This document shows positions 7,612 through 14,967 of a stretch of 47,679 nt of DNA, piece after piece. The translations under genes were made by a program, and so were the position numbers. Position 1 is the first letter of the stretch, and each line of letters begins with the position of its first letter. This DNA comes from Pseudomonadota bacterium (GTDB taxonomy: Bacteria; Pseudomonadota; Alphaproteobacteria; Rhodospirillales; Magnetospirillaceae): contig JAFAAW010000065.1 in NCBI GenBank assembly GCA_023426365.1, positions 1 through 47,679 on the forward strand. Reading direction: 5' to 3'. The notes beneath the pieces were generated by a model. That model was given only the letters and a program-made list of their open reading frames with translations, searched no databases and was not told the DNA's origin.

Positions 7612-8499
7612 TTACTTGCTGAGATCGGCCTCGAGCGCGGCGATCTGCTCGGCCAGCCGCACGATGCGCTTGGCATTCTCGACGTGCAGGTTTTCCACCA
7701 GCTTGCCGTCAACGACCACCACGCCCTTGCCCTCGGCCGCGGCCTCGGCATGGGCGGCGATGATCTTCTGCGACCAGGCAATTTCCTTTTCCGACGGCGC
7801 GAAGACGCGGTTGGCGGCATCGATGGTCTTGGGGTGGATCAGCGTCTTGCCGTCGAAGCCCAGTTCCAGGCCCTGGACGCACGACGCCTCGAAGCCGGCA
7901 TCGTCGGACAGGTCCAGATAGACGCCGTCCAGCACCGCCAGGCCATAGGCGCGCGCCGCCAGCAGGCACAGGCCCAGGCTGGTGATCATGGGCAGGCGCA
8001 TGGGGGTGTGGGCGCAGTGCAGATCCTTGGCCAGGTCCGAGGTGCCCATGACGAAGCCGCCCATGCGCGGGGTCGAGGCGGCGATCTCCTCCGCCTTGAG
8101 AATGCCGCGCGGGGTCTCCATCATGCACCAGATAGCCATGGACTGGGGCGCGCCGGCAGCATCCATGATCGCCTCGACCTGACGCACGGCGTCGGCGCTC
8201 TCCACCTTAGGAATCAGGATGGCGTCGGCGCCCGAGGTGGCGGCGGCCGCCACGTCGGCGTGGAACCAGGGCGTGTTCAGGCCGTTGACGCGCACCAGCA
8301 ATTCGCGCCCGCCATAGCCGCCGGCCTTGACCGCCTCGACCACCTGGGTGCGGGCGATGTCCTTGGCATCGGGCGCCACCGCATCCTCGAGATCGAGGAT
8401 CAGGCCGTCGGCCGCCAGCGTGCGCGCCTTTTCCAGGGCGCGGGCGTTGGAGCCGGGCATGTACAGCACGCTGCGGCGGGGACGGGTGACAGTCGCCAT
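7612..8499 (-). CDS. CitE-family malyl-CoA lyase/thioesterase
   Basis: 295 residues of the HpcH/HpaI-CitE TIM-barrel superfamily. Visible catalytic elements: RSVLYMPGSNARALEKA (about 9-25), LILDLEDAVAPD (33-44, acidic pair near 38-39), RVNG (70-73, CoA-phosphate-binding Arg), METPRG with the Mg-ligand Glu (about 128), MGTSDLAKDL with the second Mg ligand (about 155) and GKTLIHPKTI near 230. The sequence resembles the shorter (3S)-malyl-CoA thioesterase type (Mcl2-like) more than the Mcl1/MclA lyases, whose N-termini differ. It could also cleave L-malyl- or beta-methylmalyl-CoA. The ATG at 8499 follows GGAGGT and it is co-directional with mch. Confidence 0.8.
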   Translation of the reverse strand: MATVTRPRRSVLYMPGSNARALEKARTLAADGLILDLEDAVAPDAKDIARTQVVEAVKAGGYGGRELLVRVNGLNTPWFHADVAAAATSGADAILIPKVESADAVRQVEAIMDAAGAPQSMAIWCMMETPRGILKAEEIAASTPRMGGFVMGTSDLAKDLHCAHTPMRLPMITSLGLCLLAARAYGLAVLDGVYLDLSDDAGFEASCVQGLELGFDGKTLIHPKTIDAANRVFAPSEKEIAWSQKIIAAHAEAAAEGKGVVVVDGKLVENLHVENAKRIVRLAEQIAALEADLSK

Positions 8500-8530
8500 G
8501 GGTCTTGACCTCCGATTGGAAATTGACCGG

Positions 8531-8573
8531 ACCCTAGCAATTTGGGACGCTTGAGGCAAGGTTGCAGCGCAAC
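8531..8573 (-). promoter_or_regulatory. Promoter with adjacent palindrome driving the CitE-like/mch operon
   Basis: On the (-) strand, TTGCCT (8559-8554) and TAGGGT (8536-8531) are separated by exactly 17 bases. Directly abutting the upstream side of the -35 is GTTGCAGCGCAAC (8561-8573), a palindrome with 5-bp arms and a 3-base centre. The position is typical for a transcription-factor site touching the -35. The 99-base gap is shared with the divergent pdxY gene, so the site might act on both. Confidence 0.5.
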
Positions 8574-8598
8574 ATTCCTTCGTGAATTGGCGTCGAAG

Positions 8599-9441
8599 AT
8601 GAAGATTCTTTCGCTTCAATCGGCCGTCGCCTTTGGCCATGTGGGCAATTCGGCCGCCGTCTTTCCGCTTCAGCGGCTGGGCTTCGAGGTCTGGCCGGTG
8701 AACACCGTGCAGTTTTCCAACCATCCCGGCTATGGCCAGTGGGGCGGCAGCGTGCTGGACGCCGCCCACGTGCAGGCGGTGGTGGACGGCCTGTCGCGGG
8801 TGGGCGCGCTGGCGCAGTGCGACGGCGTGCTGAGCGGCTATCTGGGCGATGAGGGGAGCGGCGCGGCGGCGCTGGAGGCCGTCGCCCGGGTGCGCCGGCA
8901 CAACCCGCGCGCCCTGTTCCTGTGCGATCCGGTCATGGGTGACGACGGCGGGCAATACGTGCGCGACGGCATCCCGCAATTCCTGGCCACCCGGGCGGTG
9001 CCGGCCGCCGACGTGGTCACCCCCAACCGCTTCGAGCTGGAATTGCTGACCGGCCTGCCGGCAGGCAGCATGGCCGAGGCGGCGGCGGCGGCGCGGATGG
9101 TGCTGGCGCGCGGCCCGCGGGTGGTGGTGGTCACCTCGCTGCGCGAGGCCACTTCCATCGCCTGTCTGGCGGTGACCGCCGAAGGGGCGTGGGCGGTGCG
9201 CACCCCTTGCCTGCCATTCGACCCGCCCGTCAGCGGCACCGGCGATGCCCTCGCGGCCCTGCTGCTGGCCCATCTGCTGCGCGGCGAGGCGGCGCCCGAG
9301 GCGCTGTCGCTGGCGGTGTCCAGCCTGTACGGCGTGCTCGAACAGACCCGCGCCCTGGGCCGGCGGGAAATGGCGCTGGTCCAGGCCCAGGACGAGATCG
9401 CCCTGCCGTCGCGCCTGTTCGCGCCGCTGCCGGTGCAATAG
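8599..9441 (+). CDS. pdxY: Pyridoxal kinase
   Basis: 280 residues of the ribokinase-fold PfkB/PdxK family. It phosphorylates pyridoxal with ATP in the vitamin B6 salvage pathway in the cytoplasm. Signature segments: AVAFGHVGNSAAVFPLQRLG (about 10-29), NTVQFSNHPGYG, DPVMGDDGGQYV (about 110-121), DVVTPNRFELELLTG (about 138-152) and the anion-hole/catalytic motif SGTGD (212-216). Length is normal. The ATG at 8599 starts exactly at the family N-terminus MKILSLQSAVA; the open frame continues 19 codons upstream without similarity. PdxK-type activity on other B6 vitamers cannot be excluded. It is followed by a LysE-type gene after 73 bases. Confidence 0.92.
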   Translation: MKILSLQSAVAFGHVGNSAAVFPLQRLGFEVWPVNTVQFSNHPGYGQWGGSVLDAAHVQAVVDGLSRVGALAQCDGVLSGYLGDEGSGAAALEAVARVRRHNPRALFLCDPVMGDDGGQYVRDGIPQFLATRAVPAADVVTPNRFELELLTGLPAGSMAEAAAAARMVLARGPRVVVVTSLREATSIACLAVTAEGAWAVRTPCLPFDPPVSGTGDALAALLLAHLLRGEAAPEALSLAVSSLYGVLEQTRALGRREMALVQAQDEIALPSRLFAPLPVQ

Positions 9442-9514
9442 GCGGTTCCGCTTGTGGCGGGCGCGGCTTTCTGCTTTTCTGCCGCCGCTTTCGCCATCAA
9501 CCAGGACACCTTGG

Positions 9515-10138
9515 GTGGACGTTCCGCTTTTCGTGCGCTGTGTGGGCATCGGCTTCGCCATCGCCGCCCCCATCGGCCCGGTCGGGCTGATGTGCATCCG
9601 CAAGGCGCTGGCGGACGGCCGCTCGGCGGCATGGATGGCCGGCCTCGGCGCGGCGCTGGCCGACACCGTGTTCGGCGCGGTGGTCGGACTGGGCCTGGGC
9701 GCGGTGTCGTTCTTCCTGCAGGACCATACCACCATCCTGAAGCTGGTGGGCGGCGCCTTCATGATCGCCATCGGCCTGCGCACCTGGGCGGCGGCGACCG
9801 TGATACTGGAGCCGGCCATGGGCAAGGGGCCGGGCATGTGGCGGGATTTCGTGTCCACCTTCGCCATCACCATTACCAATCCGGGCACCATCCTGGGCGT
9901 CACCGGCGTGTTCGCCGCCATGGGCGCCGCCGCCCAGCCGGTGGGACTGGCGCAATCGTGGCAGTTGGTGGCCGGGGTGTTCGTCGGCTCGGCGCTGTGG
10001 TGGGCCATGCTGACCGAAATGACCATCCTGGTGCGCGCCCGCTTCACGCCCGAGCGCCTGCGGCTGTTCAACCATTTCTCGGGCGCCCTGCTGATCCTGA
10101 TGGGTGTCGGCGCGCTGGCCAGCCTGTTGATCGGCTGA
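9515..10138 (+). CDS. LysE/RhtB-family exporter
   Basis: 207-residue inner-membrane protein with about six hydrophobic helices and the LysE-family N-terminal signature AAPIGPVGLMCIRKAL (about 16-31). ALADTVFGAVVGLG and the mid-protein ITNPGTILGVTGVFA are also typical of the family, which exports amino acids or small metabolites driven by the proton gradient. GTG at 9515 was chosen as start: it has AGGA 9 bases upstream and gives the expected short N-terminus; the next ATG would remove the first helix. The substrate is unknown. It is probably co-transcribed with pdxY. Confidence 0.83.
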   Translation: MDVPLFVRCVGIGFAIAAPIGPVGLMCIRKALADGRSAAWMAGLGAALADTVFGAVVGLGLGAVSFFLQDHTTILKLVGGAFMIAIGLRTWAAATVILEPAMGKGPGMWRDFVSTFAITITNPGTILGVTGVFAAMGAAAQPVGLAQSWQLVAGVFVGSALWWAMLTEMTILVRARFTPERLRLFNHFSGALLILMGVGALASLLIG

Positions 10139-10207
10139 CGCGCGCCGGCCGGCGGCCCGCTTAACCGTGGATACCGACTATCGGCCTAAGACAAGCGCCA
10201 GGGTTGC

Positions 10208-12466
10208 ATGACGGGGCGCCCAGGCGTCCTATGCACCATGATGATGCCCCCAAGTCTTTCCCTTCGCGCCCGTCTTCTCACGCTGGCGGTGGTGGCCATG
10301 GCCCCCGTGGCCGTTCTGGTCACCCTGGCGGTGTGGTCGCTGGCGCGGTCGGCCGACAGCCATCCCCTGGACCAGGCGGCGCTGCACGGCCTGGCCCAGG
10401 CCATGGCGCTCAGCCTGGCGGCGGCGCTGGCCCTGGGTCTGGTGATCGCCGGGGCGGGCATTCACTGGCTGGTGTTGCGCAAGGTCGCCCAATTGGAACG
10501 CGCCGCGTCACGCATCCGCGCCGGCGAGATCGGGGTGACCAGCGGATTGGCGACCGATTGCGGCGAATTCGGCCGGCTGGCCCGCACCTTCGACAGCATG
10601 GCCAGCGCGCTGGACCAGCGCGCCCGCAGCTTCCAGCATTCGCTGCGCGAGAGCGAGGCGCGCTTCACCCAGATGGCGGGCGCCGCCCCCACCGGCATCT
10701 TCCGGCTGGACCCGCACTTCCGCCTGACCTATGCCAATCCCTGGTTCCTGACCCTGATGGGCCGGCCCGAGGGCGAGATGCTGGGGCGGTCCTGGCTGAA
10801 CTGCGTGCACCCCGACGACCGCCCCTGGGTCGACGACATCGTCGAGCGCGCCCGCGCCCGCGACACCGAGCTGGAATTGCGCGAATGCCGCATCCTGCGC
10901 CCCGACGGTTCGGTGGTGTGGGTGCTGGTGCGCGACACCCCCGAATACGACGCCGCCGGCCGGGTGGCCGGCCGCATCGGCACGGTGGTGGACGTCTCCA
11001 CCCTGAAACGGGTGACCGAGGCGCTGCGCGACAGCGAGGAGCGCTTCCGCAAGCTGGCCCGCATCGCCCCCGTGGGCATCTTCCGCGCCGACACCGCCGG
11101 CGCCTGCACCTATGCCAACAACACCATGGCCAGCATCCTGGGCCGGCCCAAGCACGATCTGCGCGGCCATGACTGGCGCGACCTGCTGTCGCCCGACGCC
11201 CCCGAGCCGCCGCCCGGCAAGGATGGGCAGCACGAGGTGCAACTGCGCCGCGCCGACGGCCGCGACGTCTGGGTGCTGATCAACGAGGTGGTGGAGCGCG
11301 ACCTGCGCGGGGTCGCCGTCGGCCGCATCGGCACCATGGCCGACATCACCGGCCAGATCCTGGCCCGCGAGGCCCTGCGCGCCAGCGAGGAGCGCTTCCG
11401 GGTCGGCCTCAAGCATTCGCGGGTGACGGTGACCGCCTATGACGCCGAGCTGCGCTACATCTGGATGTTCAACGGCCTGCCCGGCACCGAAAGCGCGGTC
11501 GGCCGCTGCGCCAGCGACCTGTACGACGCCGAGGGCGCCGGCCGGCTGATCGCCCTGCAGCGGGCGGTGCTGTCCACCGGGGTGGGCCGGCGCGACACCA
11601 TCCGCCTGGTCTGCCGCAACAGCGGCAGCGTGCACGAGGTGGACGTCTGGTACGAACCCATGATGGACGAGCACGGCGCCATCGTCGGCCTGGTGGGCGC
11701 GGCGGTGGACATCACCGAGGAACGCCGCCTGCACGAGGAACTGGTGGAGGCGCGCGAAAGCGCCGAGCGCGCCAACGAGGCGAAATCACGCTTCCTGGCC
11801 GCCGCCAGCCACGATCTGCGCCAGCCGTTCCAGGCCATGCGCCTGTTCCGCGCGGCGCTGTCGCCCTTCCTGACCGACCCGCGCGCCGAGGGCGTGGCCG
11901 CCAAGCTGGACGAGGCCATGAACGCCGGCGAGCAATTGCTGAACACCCTGCTGGACGTGTCCACCCTGGAAGCCGGCATCGTCAACGCCAAGCCCGGCCC
12001 GGTTTCCGCCACCGACCTGCTGGAGCGGCTGGCCCGCGAGTTCCAGCCGCAGGTCGAGGGGCGCGGACTGCGTTTCAAGGTGGTGACGCGCCCGGCGCTG
12101 ATCACCACCGACGCCGTGCTGCTGGAGCGCATGCTGCGCAACCTGCTGCACAATGCGGTGCGCTATACGGAAGCCGGGGGCATCCTGGTGGGCGCGCGGC
12201 GGCGCGGCGACCACCTGCTGTTCCAGGTGGTGGATACCGGCATCGGCATCGCCGCCACCCAGCAGGACAAGGTGTTCGAGGATTTCTATCAGGTCGGCAA
12301 TCCGGGCCGCGACCGCACCCGGGGCCTGGGTCTGGGCCTGTCGGTGGTGGCGCGCATGGCCCGCCTGCTGAACCATCCGGTCAGCCTGCGTTCCATGCCG
12401 GGCCGGGGATCGGTGTTCTCGGTCAGCGTGCCGCTGGCGTGCAAAAGCGATCAAGCCGCCGCCTGA
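10208..12466 (+). CDS. Membrane-bound multi-PAS sensor histidine kinase (orphan)
   Basis: 752 residues. Two hydrophobic segments (about 22-46 and 62-91) are followed by a HAMP-like linker (about 92-145) and three PAS/PAC repeats (about 150-270, 275-385, 390-505), each with RF-type starts and GRIGTVVDVS or similar PAC ends. Then a HisKA domain with SHDLRQP (H535) and a HATPase domain: N-box NLLHNAVRYTE (about 645), G1 DTGIG (676-680) and G2 GLGLGLSVV (706-714). There is no receiver domain and no response-regulator gene nearby, so its partner is unknown. The periplasmic loop between the helices is only about 15 residues, so sensing is more likely through the PAS domains. ATG at 10208 follows AGGG. 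Its 3' end overlaps the convergent GNAT gene by 44 bases. Confidence 0.92.
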   Translation: MTGRPGVLCTMMMPPSLSLRARLLTLAVVAMAPVAVLVTLAVWSLARSADSHPLDQAALHGLAQAMALSLAAALALGLVIAGAGIHWLVLRKVAQLERAASRIRAGEIGVTSGLATDCGEFGRLARTFDSMASALDQRARSFQHSLRESEARFTQMAGAAPTGIFRLDPHFRLTYANPWFLTLMGRPEGEMLGRSWLNCVHPDDRPWVDDIVERARARDTELELRECRILRPDGSVVWVLVRDTPEYDAAGRVAGRIGTVVDVSTLKRVTEALRDSEERFRKLARIAPVGIFRADTAGACTYANNTMASILGRPKHDLRGHDWRDLLSPDAPEPPPGKDGQHEVQLRRADGRDVWVLINEVVERDLRGVAVGRIGTMADITGQILAREALRASEERFRVGLKHSRVTVTAYDAELRYIWMFNGLPGTESAVGRCASDLYDAEGAGRLIALQRAVLSTGVGRRDTIRLVCRNSGSVHEVDVWYEPMMDEHGAIVGLVGAAVDITEERRLHEELVEARESAERANEAKSRFLAAASHDLRQPFQAMRLFRAALSPFLTDPRAEGVAAKLDEAMNAGEQLLNTLLDVSTLEAGIVNAKPGPVSATDLLERLAREFQPQVEGRGLRFKVVTRPALITTDAVLLERMLRNLLHNAVRYTEAGGILVGARRRGDHLLFQVVDTGIGIAATQQDKVFEDFYQVGNPGRDRTRGLGLGLSVVARMARLLNHPVSLRSMPGRGSVFSVSVPLACKSDQAAA

Positions 12467-12887
12467 GCAGGATCTCGTCGGCGCCCTCGGCCACCAGATC
12501 GGCCAGCGGGGCCACCTCGACGAAGCCGGCCCGGGCATAGAAGGCGCGGGCGGCCCCGTTGAAGGCCGACACGCAGGCCCACAGATTGCCGCCACCCTGG
12601 GCCGCCGCCCACTCCACCAGCGCCCGCCCCAGACCGCGGCCCTGGGCCGCCGGCAGCACCGCCAGCAATTCCACATAGGGGCCGCGCAGCCACGGGCGGC
12701 GCAACGCCAGCGCCGCCGCCGGGCGGCCGTCCAGTTCGATCACCATGCGGGTCAGGGCGGCATCCTCGCGCCCCAGATAGGCGGCCAGGCCGACGGCGGT
12801 GAACCCCAGCCGCCGCCACGGGTCCATGACGGCCAGGGCGGGCGCCAGGGTCACGATGTCGGCGGCGGCCAGCGGGCGCGGGATCAT
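12423..12887 (-). CDS. GNAT-family N-acetyltransferase
   Basis: 154 residues with the GNAT fold. The acetyl-CoA pyrophosphate-binding motif is LPAAQGRGLGRALVEWA (about 78-94), preceded by the beta-strand YVELLAVL and followed by NGAARAFYARAGFVEV, the usual N-x-A-x-x-x-Y segment. The substrate is unknown. The start ATG overlaps the stop of the upstream deacetylase gene (ATGA), so the two are translationally coupled. The 3' end lies within the last 44 bases of the convergent histidine-kinase gene. Confidence 0.85.
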   Translation of the reverse strand: MIPRPLAAADIVTLAPALAVMDPWRRLGFTAVGLAAYLGREDAALTRMVIELDGRPAAALALRRPWLRGPYVELLAVLPAAQGRGLGRALVEWAAAQGGGNLWACVSAFNGAARAFYARAGFVEVAPLADLVAEGADEILLRRRLDRFCTPAAR

Positions 12888-13552
12888 GGCAGCACCTCGT
12901 CCAGTCGGGCAAAGGAATAGCCGCGGCGGCGCAATTCGCGCACCACCTGGGGCAGGGCCACATGGGTGGCCGGGGCGCGGCCGTTGATGTGGAAGATCAG
13001 CACGTCGCCCGGCCGCACCTGCGACAGCACCCAGTCGCGCAAGGTGGCGGGCGCCAGCCCCTTGGCCGGATCGCCCGACGGCCAGCGCCAGTGCACCACC
13101 CGGTGACCGGTGCCCTCCACCGCCGCCAGGGTGGCGGCGTCGTAATTGCCGGCGGGAAAGCGGAAGAAGAGCGGCTTGCGCCCGGTGGCCGCCTGGATGG
13201 CGGCATCGGCGCGCTCGACCTGGGCGGCGACCAGCGCGGGCGCAAGGCGTTCCATGTGCTGGGGATGGTCGAAGGAATGGTTCTCCACCGCGACCAGCGG
13301 CGACTTGGCCAGCCGGGCCAGGTCGCCCGCGTTGCGCTCGGCGAACAGCCCGGTGGCGAAGATGGTGAAGGGCAGCTTTTCCGCTTCCAGATAGGCCAGC
13401 AGGTCGCGGTCGAAAAAGGCCGGGCCGCCCCGGCCCTCGCAGGCGTCGAAGGTCAGCGCCACCACCTTGTCGCGGGTGGGCAGGCGCTCGATGACCTCGG
13501 CGCGGGCGGGCATGGCGATCAGCAGGACGGCAAGGAAGGCGAAAAGACGCAA
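12884..13552 (-). CDS. Secreted polysaccharide deacetylase (NodB family)
   Basis: 222 residues. TTG at 13552 is chosen as start because GGGAG lies 6 bases upstream and the resulting N-terminus MRLFAFLAVLLIAMPARA is a clean signal peptide; upstream codons overlap the preceding gene. The NodB core is present: VVALTFDACEGRGG (first Asp/metal region, about 31-44), NHSFDHPQH with the metal-ligand HxxxD/H-type motif (about 91-99), FRFPAGNYD (about 127-135) and LIFHINGRAPATHV near 190. It probably removes acetyl groups from peptidoglycan or an exopolysaccharide in the periplasm. It lies 31 bases downstream of the FzlA-like gene and overlaps the GNAT start. Confidence 0.82.
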   Translation of the reverse strand: MRLFAFLAVLLIAMPARAEVIERLPTRDKVVALTFDACEGRGGPAFFDRDLLAYLEAEKLPFTIFATGLFAERNAGDLARLAKSPLVAVENHSFDHPQHMERLAPALVAAQVERADAAIQAATGRKPLFFRFPAGNYDAATLAAVEGTGHRVVHWRWPSGDPAKGLAPATLRDWVLSQVRPGDVLIFHINGRAPATHVALPQVVRELRRRGYSFARLDEVLP

Positions 13553-13583
13553 GGCTGCTCCCGACGCCAGGCGCCCCGGCGGC

Positions 13584-14255
13584 TTAGAAGTCCAGATCGG
13601 CGTAGTGGCGCGGCGGCGGCCAGCCCGGCAGGTGGTCGGCCAGCAGCGGGCGGAAGCTGGGGCGCGACTTGACCCGCGCATACCAGTCCTTGGCGGCCGG
13701 ATGGTTCTCCCACGGCACGTCGCCGATATAGTCGATGCACGAAATCTGCGCCGCGGCGGCGATGTCGGCCATGGAATAATGCGACCCCGCCAGCCACGTG
13801 CGCCGCTCGGTCAGCCAGCCGATATAGTCCAGATGCTGGTGAACGGCGGCGAAGCCGGCGCGGATCAGCCGCGAATCGGGCGCCGTGTGGGTGCCGATCA
13901 GCCGCTTGTTGACCTTTTCGCCGATCAGGTTGGCGGTCACTTCGTTGTGGAATTTGACGTCGAACCAGCCCACCAGCCGGCGCACCTCGGCCTTTGCCGG
14001 GGCTTCGGTCGGCAGCAGCGGCGGTTCGCGGTGCACCTCGTCCAGGTATTCGCAGATCGCGGTGGAATCGGCCAGCACGGTGCCGCCCTCCTCCACCAGC
14101 ACCGGCACCTCGGACGCCGGGTTCAACGCCACGAAGTCGTCGCGGCGTTCCCAATAGCGCTCAAGCTGAGCGTCGAATTCGAGCTTCTTTTCGGCCAGGA
14201 CCACGCGCACCTTGCGCGAGAACGGGCAGAGCGGATGGTGGTAGAGCGTCCTCAT
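13584..14255 (-). CDS. fzlA: GST-fold protein, probably the FtsZ-binding FzlA
   Basis: 223 residues with a thioredoxin-like N-terminal half (LYHHPLCPFSRKVRVVLAEK) and an all-helical GST C-terminal half. The length, the RRLVGWFDVKFHNEV segment, the DYIGDVPWENHPAAKDWYARV segment and the C-terminus HYADLDF fit the alphaproteobacterial FzlA group, GST-like proteins that bind FtsZ and regulate constriction, rather than classical detoxifying GSTs. The assignment is from remembered family features and was not aligned; an ordinary GST is the alternative. The gene heads a (-) strand group followed by the deacetylase and GNAT genes. The ATG at 14255 starts at the canonical GST N-terminus. Confidence 0.65.
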   Translation of the reverse strand: MRTLYHHPLCPFSRKVRVVLAEKKLEFDAQLERYWERRDDFVALNPASEVPVLVEEGGTVLADSTAICEYLDEVHREPPLLPTEAPAKAEVRRLVGWFDVKFHNEVTANLIGEKVNKRLIGTHTAPDSRLIRAGFAAVHQHLDYIGWLTERRTWLAGSHYSMADIAAAAQISCIDYIGDVPWENHPAAKDWYARVKSRPSFRPLLADHLPGWPPPRHYADLDF

Positions 14256-14330
14256 GCGCCCTTTCTAGCCTTTTTTGCGCTGCAAGAACAGGGGGCGACC
14301 ACCCGATGTCACAGGCCTGCCACCTTGGTA

Positions 14331-14795
14331 TCAGGCGGCGCGGCTGGCCGGCGATTCGGTCAACAGGGCGAACAGGCCGTCGGCATTGTCGGTTCCGCGC
14401 AGCTTCTCGCACACCCCCTTGTCGCGCAGCAGGCGCGACACGCGCGCCAGCGCCTTCAGGTGGTCGGCGCCCGCCGATTCCGGGGCCAGCAGCAGGAAGA
14501 TCAGGTCCACCGGCTGCTCGTCGATGGATTCGAAATGGATGGGCCGCTCGAGCCGCGCGAACAGGCCGTACAGCCGGTCCAGGCTGGCCAGCTTGCCATG
14601 CGGGATGGCGATGCCGTTGCCCACGCCGGTGGTGCCCAGCCGCTCGCGCTCGAGCAGCACGTCGAAAACCGCGCGCTCGTTCTGGCCGGTGAGATCGGCC
14701 GCCTTCTTGGCCAAATCCTGCAGCGCCTGCTTCTTCGAGGTGGCGCGCAAGTTCGGAATGACGGCAGCCGGAGTGATCAGATCGGCGATGTCCAT
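14331..14795 (-). CDS. ptsN: Nitrogen-regulatory PTS EIIA-like protein
   Basis: 154-residue EIIA-Ntr protein, the terminal phosphate acceptor of the nitrogen PTS (PtsP-PtsO-PtsN), a regulator of potassium, nitrogen and envelope functions rather than a sugar transporter. The motif TGVGNGIAIPHGKLASLD carries the phosphorylatable His (about H66). The N-terminal MDIADLITPAAVIPNL is typical. ATG at 14795 follows AGAGGG and begins at the family start. It lies downstream of rpoN as in most alphaproteobacteria, but the hpf gene that often separates them is missing. The 172-base gap instead holds a good promoter (14912-14940). Confidence 0.93.
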   Translation of the reverse strand: MDIADLITPAAVIPNLRATSKKQALQDLAKKAADLTGQNERAVFDVLLERERLGTTGVGNGIAIPHGKLASLDRLYGLFARLERPIHFESIDEQPVDLIFLLLAPESAGADHLKALARVSRLLRDKGVCEKLRGTDNADGLFALLTESPASRAA

Positions 14796-14907
14796 GAAAA
14801 CAACCCTCTGTTGGGCCTGGCGTGGCGGCGCCGTCATCCGGTTCGCCATCCACAAATCTCGGTACCGCGCGGCTGAACACAAGGCCTGCGGACCGGTCCA
14901 AGGGCGG

Positions 14908-14940
14908 GCGGAACATAGTTCCGCACCCGACCGGAGTCAA
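14908..14940 (-). promoter_or_regulatory. ptsN promoter with a perfect 17-bp palindrome over the -10
   Basis: On the (-) strand, TTGACT (14940-14935) and TATGTT (14917-14912) have an exact 17-base spacer, one of the best sigma-70-like matches in the window. A perfect palindrome, GCGGAACATAGTTCCGC (14908-14924; 7-bp arms, 3-base centre), covers the -10, a position suited to repression. ptsN can therefore be expressed independently of rpoN. The remainder of the 172-base gap shows no other gene. Confidence 0.55.
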
Positions 14941-14967
14941 GGTCCGCTCAGGCGCACCTCCTTCGGT

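Noticed and set aside
14908..14924. SOS/LexA box at the ptsN promoter
   Set aside because: The alphaproteobacterial LexA site is a direct GTTC-N7-GTTC repeat; this palindrome has GAAC-N3-GTTC spacing and does not fit.
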